Below are positions 1-11,000 of a stretch of 64,000 nucleotides of DNA, in pieces. The position numbers were made by a program, and so were the translations under genes. Origin of the DNA: Reticulascus tulasneorum. Its lineage: Eukaryota; Ascomycota; Sordariomycetes; Glomerellales; Reticulascaceae. Every line of letters begins with the position of its first letter. Position 1 is the stretch's first letter. The stretch lies in contig LSAX01000013.1 of the NCBI GenBank assembly GCA_001557505.1, forward strand, positions 744,001-808,000, in the 5' to 3' direction. Below the pieces are notes generated by a model. It had not been told where the DNA came from and did no database searches. It was given only the letters and a program-made list of their open reading frames with translations.

Positions 1-898
1 CTTAAACAAGTATGTGACTGATGCTGAGATGATGTTTTTAAATCAGCGTGTGGTATGGTGCAGTTCGTCTTGTTTAAATAGACAAGTGGATCTTGAATTG
101 ATGGCATGATTAGGTAGGGATCGTGAGGCCGGAAATCCCTTCCACGTGTGTCCAGAAGTATTAGTTGGAGGAGTTCGGAGTCATCACGGACTGTAGTTCA
201 AAGATGTTTCAGACGCCGAATGAAGACCACAAAATTTTACCCAATCACAGCCAAAATGTAGGCGCGGAATGGCCGATTATATGGACCACCCATCCAGACT
301 CCGGCTGACAATCCGTGCCGACACGGACTGAGAACCAATTCCGATGCCAATCCCGCACCCCATGACAGTCAATTACGGAGACCAATTGCCACCGAGTCCG
401 ACACAGACTAAAAACTCTGCTAGTCTTCTTAAGTGCGATGAGATTAAGTAGAGGTACTCATTGGCTAGTGGATTCGGTTTAAAAGTAACATCATGATGGC
501 TCATAGCCTGACAGCGGATATATGCCAGTGATAAGACTCTGATACTTTACTTCACATTGTACGTTAAAATTGTACATGTGATTCACCACATACCCTACCA
601 AATTAAGGCATTGAGAGCTCCTGGCTTGCCCAAATGGCTCTAACTATGCGGACGAAAGCAGGGTGCTGGTATAAGCTTCAGTCAGCATTCCTTTTACATT
701 TGTCGCAATTTCTAGTCATGAATGTCAACTCGTAAATTTGGTCTGGATGCTAACGCCCTGCATCAAGCACCTGCCCTGTGATAGAGTCAGAACTTCCCAT
801 ATGTGCGGAGAGTCCACAGGCACACTAAAATCGACCTATATACTGGTTTCAGCGCTGACGAAGGCAAGGGATAAGAGAAAATTTCGAAAGTCGTTGCC
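1..898. other. Intergenic, no gene seen
   Basis: I see no supportable coding region, RNA gene or element here. Composition is ordinary (not AT-island). Around 300-415 there are loosely repeated phrases built on 'gccgacacggact' and 'gagtccgacacagact', possibly decayed repeat sequence, but nothing can be named. Confidence 0.5.
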
Positions 899-2258
899 TT
901 ATGCCCACATCTCACTTGAACCACTCCAGTCACTTTGCTTGTTTTTCAAGAATTCAGCAGCAGACATGTCCCAGTTTTCGCCAAAGCCCTTCAACTTGTA
1001 CATCCACCAACCAGACACAGGTTGAATGGAGTCTAGCAGGGTTTCCCCTAGTTCTGCGTTCACTGGGCGCCTATCAAATACAGATTGTCCGTGGAGCGCT
1101 TGAGATGAACTATCTAAGCTGACGTTCGCTGGCTTGGCTAAATTTGCGACGCTGTTAGTGGTCTCTTCCCCATCTAGAGCGTTGCCCGTTGAGTCCGGTT
1201 TAGTGTCGCATAGTGTTAAAAGTCTCCTAGCTAGAGACCCCAACAGGTTTGGTTTCTTGATACGATTATGAGTAGGCGTTTGGACCGTCCGTTTCGGCCA
1301 ATTATGCGGAAAATGTTGCACCGCCTTGGTCGTTTCAATACCAATAGAACCAGCTAGCACTTTCGTTTTGATAACGACCTTAGGCTCCCCTAGAACTAAG
1401 TTGACCGGAACAGAGACGTATCCGGCAAAAGCAGAACGCGGACATCCACCCAGTTAGACTGTCCATCCCGCTTCCACTATTATAATGTATGATACGGCCC
1501 CAAAAGTCCAAAACAACAGGATCGGGCGCATTGGTTGTGCAGGAAAACGTGGCAATCATATACTTCAGTATTGGCCGCAAGAGCTGCGCAAATCGTGTTG
1601 GTTCTTCTCCATATTCCTTCAGCTTATCGATACGCTCCAACAAAACCTCATAGTCGCATTGCTCGCCGAGGAGGGTGATGGTCGGAATACCGCAGGTACA
1701 TGGATCGAAGCAATACTCGAAGTATTTTTGCATCATGCCCATCATGAGAATCGACGCAACAGTCTGGTCAGTGTCCGTTGTCGTGGTGAAGGACGGCAAG
1801 ACCCAAGCTCGCAGTTTGGGATCTTTGATGTTCTGATCAATCAGTTTCGTCATGTTTTGGCACATCGACCCGTAATCAATTTCGCCATTGGAAAACGCTT
1901 GGTGTAAGATTAGCCCCTTCTTCCCCTCATGGGAAACGAACTGGTCCCGCAATTCCTCAGCATGGGCGTTCGCATAGAAGCTGAATTGTGATAGGATGGC
2001 AAACCATATGTCGTCTGGGCGAATGACAAGGTGATGATGACTGGTGTACGCATTGAAAGCAGATTGGACGAGGCCATTATTGGAGGCACAGATATGAGAC
2101 TCTTCCAACTGTGAATCTGGAAGAGATGACTGAATGATCTCGTCGATTTCGTGGGCATCCTTCCTGGCACTGCTGATCAGGAGTTCTCTGGATGAAGAGA
2201 CCTTCGGTTTCCCCACAATGCGTGCCTCATGTGGAGCGACCTTGATCGTGACAGGCAT
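899..2258 (-). pseudogene. DUF4419 domain protein, probably broken
   Basis: The N-terminal part (about 292 codons, start probably the second Met at 2258, giving MPVTIKVAPHEAR) matches the DUF4419 family of fungal proteins of unknown function: it has the typical 'VIRPDDIWFAILSQFSFY', 'HEGKK', 'LPSFTTTT' and 'VASILMMGMMQKYF' segments. It reads to GWMSAFCF, then changes frame. In another frame from about 1,435 the family's C-terminal part follows (AGYVSVPVNL, LAGSIGIETT, LDSIQPVSGWWMYKL) and ends at 899. The roughly 25 residues that normally lie between AFCF and GYVSVP are absent, and no intron can supply them. I infer a small deletion plus frameshift near 1,430-1,445. A sequencing or assembly error is the alternative. 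A remote start at 2273 is also possible. No function is known for the family. Confidence 0.7.
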
Positions 2259-3291
2259 TTTGATTACTTGCACGCAATATATGTCGTATTCACGGCTTAT
2301 TTGTTTATCTGCCAGGCAATTAGCTGTGACTTAAAGAAAGCGACGAGTAGCAGAGCGTGGCTATTTGCGGGGGTGATATGTCGCACTGCGGGCATGCAAC
2401 AACGTACCATCGACATGATGTTGGTTCGGAAAAATCTCCAAACAAAAGTTGGTAACTAAGTCGGAAGTTTGTTTTATCCGAAAAGGTCATTTGCGTTCCG
2501 TCCAATGCATTAGCAACGGACGTTCTTCTTCCACTTGTCCTCTGCTATGGCGTGCTATTCAGCGCCTCTTAGTCTTGCATATTATTAAAGTGTGAAAGGA
2601 TTCGTGAGTTGATGTCACATTCAAGTAGTCGTGTGCAAAAGTATCTAGCGGTGGATACCTATGTTATTTGTCTATTAGACAGTTGGATTAACGCCAAGTG
2701 CGTATAGCTTTGATTATGGGAGCCTGAATTACTGGCATAGGCTGTGGATGGTAAACATTGCCAGCGTTCGTCACACTTTCAAATCCCGTGTTCCATTATC
2801 TCAGACACATTCATGATTATATCACCTGAAAACCCCATGCTTCAACAGATAGCCCTAAAAAGTAAGTTCATGGCCGCGGGTTGTCTGAAGGCTTAGCATG
2901 TTCCTGTTCAATATTCCCGTGCTACGACCACAGTCAACATATGTAATCTCTGGGCAGTGATCAATTTAAATTTGTAGCTAGTTCTAGTATGCAGTATCCG
3001 GAATTTGCAATCCGAAGGTGGCTGTAGAGGTAGAACTCGGAATAACAGCCGCAATATAACTGGTCCGTAAGCAGATCGGTAGCTTGGAGGAGCGGCTGTT
3101 CTATAAATAGCTCTAAGTGTTCCGCACCAATCGGGATCAAACTCCTAGTAGATGAAAGGGATATATACCATGTCTGTAGCCAAAGTTCGCTTTTAGTAGA
3201 GTTTGTTCTGTTCTGTTTTTCGAGTTCCACTTCATAATCACGTTACAAGTTATCTTAGGAAATACTTTTTCCCATCGAAGCCTTATTCTTC
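2259..3291. other. Intergenic between two divergent genes
   Basis: This holds the upstream regions of the minus-strand DUF4419 gene and the plus-strand DUF4360 gene. No convincing coding sequence or RNA gene is visible; the small open frames lack family features. Confidence 0.5.
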
Positions 3292-3924
3292 ATGAAGTCT
3301 CTTCTCTACCTTATTCTGCCCGTCGTTGCTGGCGCTAGATCTCTCACCAGCGCCAGGGGTATTTCTGATCCACTCAATCCCAATGATATCAAGCTGGTCA
3401 ATGTTGCCCTATCAGGCAGTGGTTGTACTCAAGAATCTCTATCGATCTCTATCTCACCCGAAAAAACTGTCATAACCTTAGGTTTTGATGGATTCCAAGC
3501 ATATGTGGGACCTAGTACCACTATTTCGGATACCACCAAGATCTGTGGCCTCCAGCTAGCACTCAAGTACCCTAGCGGCTTCCAGTTTGCCGTTTCTGAG
3601 TCCATCTACCACGGCTTTGCCCGACTTGATAAAGGCGTCGCCTGTTATTTCAGCTCAGCTTACAATTTCACCGGTGGAGCGTATTCCACAAGCAGCCAGG
3701 CATCAATTACTGGCGGTGGTATCTGGGCTCAAGGCCAGGTTTATACTATGACCGACAAGTTTCCCACCGACGCCATGTTTTACTCGCCTTGCAACAAAAG
3801 TAGCGTCCTCAATGTCAGCTCCCGCATAGCCCTCCGCGCCACAATGGCTAATGTTGTTGGATCAATCAATGACGACGGAGCTGCCTTTACCCAGCAGTTT
3901 AAATTGGAGTGGCGACCCTGCTAG
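3292..3924 (+). CDS. Secreted DUF4360 family protein
   Basis: A 210-residue intronless protein. Residues 1-17 form a signal peptide (basic MK start, Leu-rich core, small residues before ARS), so it is expected to be secreted or wall-associated. The rest fits the DUF4360 family found in fungi and bacteria: the 'GSGCTQESLSISIS' opening, 'VITLGFDGFQAYVGP', a conserved Cys near 'KICGLQL', the 'YPSGFQFAVSESIYHGFARLD' block, and a C-terminal Cys. There are five Cys in the predicted mature chain. The biochemical role of the family is unknown. Size, secretion signal and position 870 bp from a RIP-degraded transposon block make it a reasonable effector-type candidate, but that is inference; DUF4360 proteins also occur in saprotrophs. 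Confidence 0.85.
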   Translation: MKSLLYLILPVVAGARSLTSARGISDPLNPNDIKLVNVALSGSGCTQESLSISISPEKTVITLGFDGFQAYVGPSTTISDTTKICGLQLALKYPSGFQFAVSESIYHGFARLDKGVACYFSSAYNFTGGAYSTSSQASITGGGIWAQGQVYTMTDKFPTDAMFYSPCNKSSVLNVSSRIALRATMANVVGSINDDGAAFTQQFKLEWRPC

Positions 3925-4791
3925 AGTAAGGCGCTTCGAACTGCGGAATGAAGGCTCTTTATGCAATCATCGTTACTCCCCAGATTCTGTTCGCAAGGGG
4001 CATATGACATCCAGGAATCGCATGAGACTTGGGACGTATGGAAAACGTCCCACAGTTGAGGGCTTATATGCATCGTTGGCCAGCGCTTTGGAGTGATTGT
4101 CCTGGACTGAAATTATCACCCCGCTGTGGCAAGTATGGGCCCCGTCGCTTTTCTCAACCGGGAAACTTTAGTGTGGGATGTAGAGGTGCCATTGTCCAGA
4201 TCTGGGTTGCTCCGCATTGGTCTTTTGCCGGAATCTGCCAAAGTAGTTTAATATCCAACGTCGCACCTACTTTTAGCGTTGCAGAATAAATTTGTCTAAT
4301 ATTCTGTTGTCGGAATTGTTCCTGGACTGAAGGTCGAAGCAATGCAATGGGCAGGTACCAGGTACGGAAAAAGCGATATGCGAAGCTTCATAGTTGACTA
4401 GGAATGTGGATTGACTTCCGTAATTAGTTTGATGCGCTGAAACATGTGATATACGCAATAGCGAGACAATTAGTACCTAGGTAAGTTTTCGAAAACCTCT
4501 GCGCGACGAGTTAGCAATGGCTGGCAGAATTGTTGCTACTGTATGTATTGAAGAGACCAGAAGAACTGGGTAGCACGAAATATCTCCCTTTTGAGGTTGT
4601 CGTCGAATTTGTCGACAATGAGGTCCATCCCCTCGCCACTAATCTCTGCGGGTATAAAATAAGCGAGCGACTCGGTTACCACATAGGCCAGGAACTGGCC
4701 TCAGGTAAGGAGGTATCAAGTCCATTTCTTATCAATGGAAAACAGCAGAATGACTGCTGATAAGGGGCATCGTCCATGGACAGATAAGTGA
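3925..4791. other. Intergenic up to the transposon edge
   Basis: No recognisable gene. A 76-codon frame at 4530-4760 (+) starts with Met but shows no domain, signal peptide or family resemblance and I do not call it. GC content stays ordinary to the last base before the transposon. Confidence 0.5.
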
Positions 4792-4793
4792 TA

Positions 4794-4835
4794 AGTCAAA
4801 GCACCCCCATTCCGGCCACCCCCCCATTCCGGCCA
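4794..4835 (+). repeat. Left terminal inverted repeat of Fot-type element
   Basis: A 42-bp repeat beginning AGTCAAAGCACCCCC, identical to the reverse complement of 35966-36007. It contains an internal direct repeat of CCCCCATTCCGGCCA. It retains every CpA, the dinucleotide RIP prefers. TA precedes it at 4792-4793. Confidence 0.95.
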
Positions 4836-4944
4836 TCTAAAATCCATACCGCTCTTTCAAATCTTACTACCCTTAACGTTAATTTTCTCAACTAGTTCAA
4901 TTTCAATTAAGAAGCTATTTTCATAGTAGCTATATAATCTTCTA

Positions 4945-6033
4945 ATGAAATAATATTCCGAATATAATATATCGTAGGTAATTCTATCTATCATAAAAGG
5001 CGTAAATATACGAACCACCTCGAAAGAATTAGGTATTTTAAAGGTTATTATCTAAGGCCGAATTGTAAACTTAAAATTATATAAGCAGGCCGTAAAATCA
5101 TAATAACGTTTTAATAATAGTTAAGAAGACTTATTAGCTTAATAGGTTATAACTTAAGTGGTCTTAAGTTTTTTATTATTATATAAGATATTAAGGATTT
5201 TTATTTAACGAATTCTTAATATTAATAAAGACCTTTAGTTATTTAGAAAGTAGTAAGTTTTTATTTTCTTATAGAGGTATTTATTAGTTAAGATATAATA
5301 AATAAAACTTATTAATTTAGTTTATATAAATAAAGTTATAATTATTATTATTAAGTTTTAGTTTTAATATTTTAAGATTTTTATTATCTAAGTTATTTTA
5401 TTAGTTAATTATTAAAATATAGATAAGACTAAACTATTTAAAAGTGCTAAGTAGAATAATCTAATCTTAAAGAATATAAAAAAATAAGCTCTTTATAAAA
5501 AATAGCTAAGATTATAAATATAAACGTTAATTATTAAGTATATCTTTATTATTAATAATTATCTACCTTTGTTAATAATATTTTAAAATAAAAATGTTTA
5601 ATAATAATAATTTTTAATTAATTTGAATTTATATAAAAGTTAAGGATTTATTATTACAGTGAAAAGTTAGATAGATAATAATATTAAGGTTAATTAATTT
5701 GAAATAATTTTTATATTTTAAAGTTAGTTTATATAACTCTTTAAGATTTAATTATTTATAATAGATAATTATAAAAATTATATTATAATTAATTTTATAT
5801 AATAAATATTTTAAAATAATATCTATATATTTTATTTATTATTTTATAACTTTTATATCTTTTAGCTTTTAGATTTATTAATATTCTTATCGTTTAAACA
5901 AGGTTATTATAAATATTTTAACCTTTTATAATAATAAACCAATTTAATTATTATTAATAAGCAAATTTTTTTAGCTTATTATAAAAAGGTTAGAATAAAT
6001 ATTTTAATTAGTTTAAATATTAAAACTAAATAA
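4945..6033 (+). pseudogene. Fot/Pogo-type transposase, N-terminal 363 codons (RIP-degraded)
   Basis: This frame holds many TAA/TAG codons where CAA/CAG or TGG is expected after RIP, so it is inactive. Read through them, it follows the Pogo/Fot DDE transposase plan. An N-terminal helix-turn-helix region (about residues 15-60) with the 'SKELGI' recognition-helix pattern is followed by a second DNA-binding part and the DDE domain. The catalytic positions are Asp160 (5422), Asp274 (5764) and Asp310 (5872), leaving exactly 35 residues between the last two (DD35D). Supporting segments are 'ALYKK', 'NNYLP' and 'NLNLYKS'. The frame is uninterrupted by frameshifts and stops exactly where the LTR begins; the rest of the protein resumes at 35391. 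Confidence 0.9.
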
Positions 6034-6457
6034 TAAAATTAACCTAAACCAGGTTATCTCGTAGCCATACCACCATAACTACTAAATATTCTAATATATA
6101 TAACCTAATATAACATATTAAAATGATGATATCTTAGCTATCTAGATAGCTACGTAAGTGTAGAAGGTGTTTTATCTTTAATTAAGGATAGGTAGATCTA
6201 ATAATATAATCAAAGTTTTTATAAGATAAAGATTTATAAACTTATGATTTTATAAGATAATTTAATAATATAAATTTAACGATATCATAAGGTATATTTA
6301 TAAACGTACTTTTAAACATATTAATAAAAATTATAAAAATAACTAAATATAGAAAAGATTGATAATTAATATATATGTAAATATATATTTAAGCCTAATT
6401 AGGTTAGTTATAATAGGTTTATAATAAAATATATTCATTTTACCTTACCTAGTTTTA
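6034..6457 (-). repeat. LTR A (3' LTR of outer element), 424 bp
   Basis: One of four 424-bp direct copies. Left-flanking target duplication ATAA (RIP form of GTGG) at 6030-6033. It is strongly RIP-altered compared with LTRs C and D. Confidence 0.92.
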
Positions 6458-7662
6458 ATTATCTTTAAGTATAATATCTAATATTTCTGCGAATTAAGCT
6501 TTATTATTATACCTTTTCTTAGATTCTTCTTCCGGAGAGTTAAGAAAACGTTTATGTTTATTAGACATTTTAACTTTATATATTATTAGCTATTCTTATA
6601 AATATATATAAGATTTATAAAAAGTTCGTTCTCTAACTTGATATGATCTAGCTTTCTATTTGTTCTTAATATCTTATTATATCTATTTATAAGATATTTT
6701 AAATCTTCTTTATTTTATCTATCTAGAGGTTATTATAAACTTAATCATCTTAACGTGATTATATATCTTAGATCGTTTATTAATATTAACGAAAAAGTCT
6801 TATTATTATAAAAACTATTTAGTTATTATAATATATTATAATATAAACTTCTTATTAATAATAATATTTATATAAAATAATCTAGTAAATATTAGAAAAA
6901 GATTATTTATAATAGGTTAGGCCTTTATAAAAGGTTTTATATAGATAACTAATTATAAATAGCTTACTCTCTTTTTTAATGTTAAAGTTATATAAAGTGA
7001 AAAGTCTTTCTTAAACGTAGGCCTAGCCTAAAACGTCTATGATAAAATAATAGATAATAAAGATTTAAAAATTAAGGTCTTAAAACGATTAATTAAGGTC
7101 TTTAAGCCTTAATTAAATATATTAATATCCTTGTTATCTTTGTCTCTATTAAAGAAAATAAGTTTATCGTTTTTATCATAATAAAAACCTTTAATTTATA
7201 TTTAATTAATTAGGCTAAGATTATTAAAATATTAAAAAAATAATAAAATAAATTTTAATTAATCTTTATTCATTATATTAACCTTATAGTTATTATTAAA
7301 TAGTTAATATTATAAAAAAAGATTAAGTTTAACCTTAATTAGGTTCTTAAAGTTAACTTTAATATATATATATAACCATAATCGTGATTCTTAATAATAG
7401 AGAGCGTTATCTAATATAATATAAAAAATAAAAAACTTAATATCTTAAAGCTTTTTTTATATTATATAATAGATCTATTTTAATATTAAGAAACCGTAGT
7501 TATATCTATTTAGTTATATTACGTTATAATAAAGGTAAATACTTATTTAAAAAACTTAAGATTTACTAAATCTTAATCTATATTTCTAATATTAATAAAA
7601 GATATAATTTATCTATATTATAAACTATTCTTCTATATTAACTTTATCTCTTTAAAGGTTAT
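6458..7662 (-). repeat. 1.2 kb 3'-end interior of outer element, duplicate of 8,087-9,291
   Basis: This is the part of the outer interior lying between its 3' LTR and the inner insertion site. It matches 8,087-9,291 of the inner copy and ends with the TTAT target duplication. It contains no recognised protein motif. Confidence 0.9.
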
Positions 7663-8086
7663 TAAAATTAACCTAAGCCAAGTCATCTCATAACCACACC
7701 ACCATAACTACTAAACATTCTAATATATATAACCTAATATAACATATTAAAATAACGATATCTTGGCCATCTAGATAGCTATATAAACGTAGAAGGTGTT
7801 CTATCTCTAATCAGGAATAAATAGATCTAATAATATAATTAAGGCTTTTATAAGGTAAAGACTTATAAACTTATGATTTTATAAAATAACTTAATAATAT
7901 AAATTTGATAATATTGTAAAATATACTTATAAACGTGCTTATAAACGTACTAATAAAAGCTATAAAAATAACTAAATATAGAAAAAATTAATAATTAATA
8001 TATATATAAATATATATCTAGGTCTGATTAGGCTAGCTATGATAAGTTTATAATAAAATATATTCATTTTACCTTACTTGGTTTTA
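7663..8086 (-). repeat. LTR B (3' LTR of inner element), 424 bp
   Basis: The same 424-bp repeat, preceded by TTAT at 7659-7662, the target duplication shared with the base after LTR C. Confidence 0.92.
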
Positions 8087-11000
8087 ATCGTCTTTAAATA
8101 TAATATTTAACGTCTTTACGAATTAAGTTTTATTATTATACCTCTTCTTAGATTCTTCTTTTAGAAAGTTAGGAAAATATTTATATTTATTAAATATTTT
8201 AATTTTATATATTATTAATTATTCTTATAGATATATATAAGATCTATAAAGAGTTTATCTTCTAACTTAATATAATCTAGCTTTCTACTTATTCTTAATA
8301 TCTTATTATATTTATTTATAAGATATTTTAAATCTTCTTTATCTTACCTATCTAAGGGTTATTATAAACTTAATCACCTTAACGTAATTATATATCTTAG
8401 ATCGTTTATTAATATCGGTGAAAAGGTTTTATTATTATAAAAACTATTTAGCTATTATAATATATTACGATATAAACTTCTTATTAATAATAATATTTAT
8501 ATAAGATAATCTAATAAACATTAAGAGAAGATTATCTATAATAGGTTAAGCTTTTATAAAAGGTTTTATATAGATAATTAGTTATAAATAATTTACTTTT
8601 TTTTTTAATGTTAAGATAACATAAAGTAAAAAGTCTTTCTTAAACGTAAGTTTAGCCTAAGATGTCTACGATAAAATAATAAATAATAAAGATTTAAGAA
8701 TTAAGGTCTTAAAACGATTAGTTAAGGTCTCTAAGCCTTAATTAGATATATTAATATTTTTATTATCTTTATCTTTATTAGAGAAGATAGGTTTATTATC
8801 TTTATTATAATAAAAGCCTTTAATTTATGTTTAGTTAACTAGGTTAAGACTATTAGAACGTGAAAAAGGTAATAAGATAGGTTTTAATTAATCTTTATTT
8901 ATAATATCAGCTTTATAACTATTATTAGGTTATTAATATTACGGAGGGAGACTAAGTTTAGCCTTGATTAGGTTTTTAAGGTTGGTTTTAATATATATAT
9001 ATAGCCGCGGTTGTGATTTTTGATAATAGAAGGTGTTATCTAGTATAATATGGAGAATAGAGAACCTAATATCTTAAAGTCTTTCTTATATTATATAATA
9101 GATCTATTTTAATATTAAGAAGTTATAATTATATTTATCTAGTTATATTACGTTATAATAGAGGTAAATACCTATTTAAAAGACTTAAAATTTACTAAGT
9201 TTTAATCTATGTTTTTAATATTAATAAAAGATATAATTTATCTATATTACGAATTGTTCTTCTGTATTAACTTTATCTTCTTAGAGGTTATCTTAGTAGA
9301 AGATTATTCCGTAAACCTGATCAATGATAATCATGACTTAATAATTATTAAAATATCTAATAATTATTAATAAATAAGCTTTTTATACTTATTTAATATT
9401 CTATTTTTATTTAAAGATAATGATTTTACTTTTTAAGTCTATAATTTAGCTATTCCCTGTCTAGTAAACGACTAAGGAATTAATAAGTCCTTTATAGATT
9501 AAGGTAAAGCTGCTTAATATCTCCTTATCGTTTAGCTAGTCTTTATTAATTATTTTCAATTTAAGATTTTAAAAACTTATAAATAACTAAAGTTTATTTG
9601 CTTATTATTATTAATTCCACTATATTTTTAACTAATAACCTTTTAACTAACCTTTAAGAACTTTTATATCTTTTAAGTTATTTATATTAAGAAAGTTTAT
9701 AAAGACCTAATTAAGTCTATCTTAAGGCTTCTTAACAGGTTTAATAATTAGAGATATAAGAGAAGATAATAGCTAATAACGTTAATTCTCTAGCCTAAGT
9801 AAAAAATGGTAATATAGAGATTTTAACGGGAATATACTCTTTTAAAAACTTTTATTAATTATATTATATAAAATAACCATTAAGCTTTTATCTTTAAAGA
9901 TCTTTTTTGTTTATCTTAGGTTCTAAAAGGTCCTTAAAGGTATATTAGCCTTTTTAATTAAAGGAAATATTATTAATAAAAGGCTTTTCTATCTTTTTAT
10001 AGTTTTTAACGTTTAAAGAGGATGTTCTTTATATAATATCTTAACATCGTAATGGTTATATTCTTATATGTAAGTAGATAAGCTAAGTTTACGCTTAATC
10101 AGGTTTTAAAAGTAGATATTAATATAAGTAGTAAGTTGTTTTTTGCTTAATTAATAATAAATTTGTTTATCTTAGATTTAATAAAAAGCTAATTATATTA
10201 AGTTTATCTTAACTTTTTAGACCATCGTTTTAATTTAGTCTAACGTAAAATATCTATAACTATAATTATTAAGTTGAATAACGTTTAAATATAAATAAAA
10301 CCTAGTTTTTAAGACTTATTCGTTAATAAGATTAAGCTTATGAGTTTAATATTAACTTATAACTTATATCATTTATAAGGTAAACTAATCTTTAACGTAA
10401 TTATTATTTTAGAAGTTATCATAGAAAAAGATAATCTTATAGATCTAATTAACGATAATTATGACTTAATGATTATTATAATAATTAATAAGGATAACCA
10501 TTTATATATTATAAAATATTTCTAGCTCTTGTAGTTAAGCCTTTTTAATAAGGTTATTACTTTTTTAATATTGCTAAATCTGATTGTTCTAAATAGATTA
10601 TATTATAAATCTTTAAATTATATCTTTCCTAATTAAAATTAAACCTTTAGTTATTACTTTTCTAGTTAGCTAGTCTTTTCTCTTTATCATAATTTCGAGG
10701 TTTTATAGACTTATAAATAAATATATATTAAATAGACTTAACTATCTATCTTTTTAATCTTAACTTTGATATTAGCTAATCTATTATTTAAACTTTCTCT
10801 GATATTTCTTAAGATTTAGCTTAAGTTTTTCTTTTTTAGGTTTAATAATAATAAGCTTATTAGGTAGAAAAGCTGTTAGAAACGGAGGAGAACTTAGCTA
10901 TAGAACCTAGTTTTGGAATCTCGTCGAGCTGATTATATATTAAGATTTATAAAGGTCTTTTATATTATTATCTTATTAATTTAGCTTATATAAGATTATA

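Noticed and set aside
6034..9291. A simple tandem duplication of a 1.63 kb unit (6034-7662 and 7663-9291) next to a tandem 13 kb duplication
   Set aside because: The TTAT target duplication at both ends of 7663-22336 and equal 424-bp LTRs show that the apparent tandem arrangement results from one retrotransposon inserted into another.
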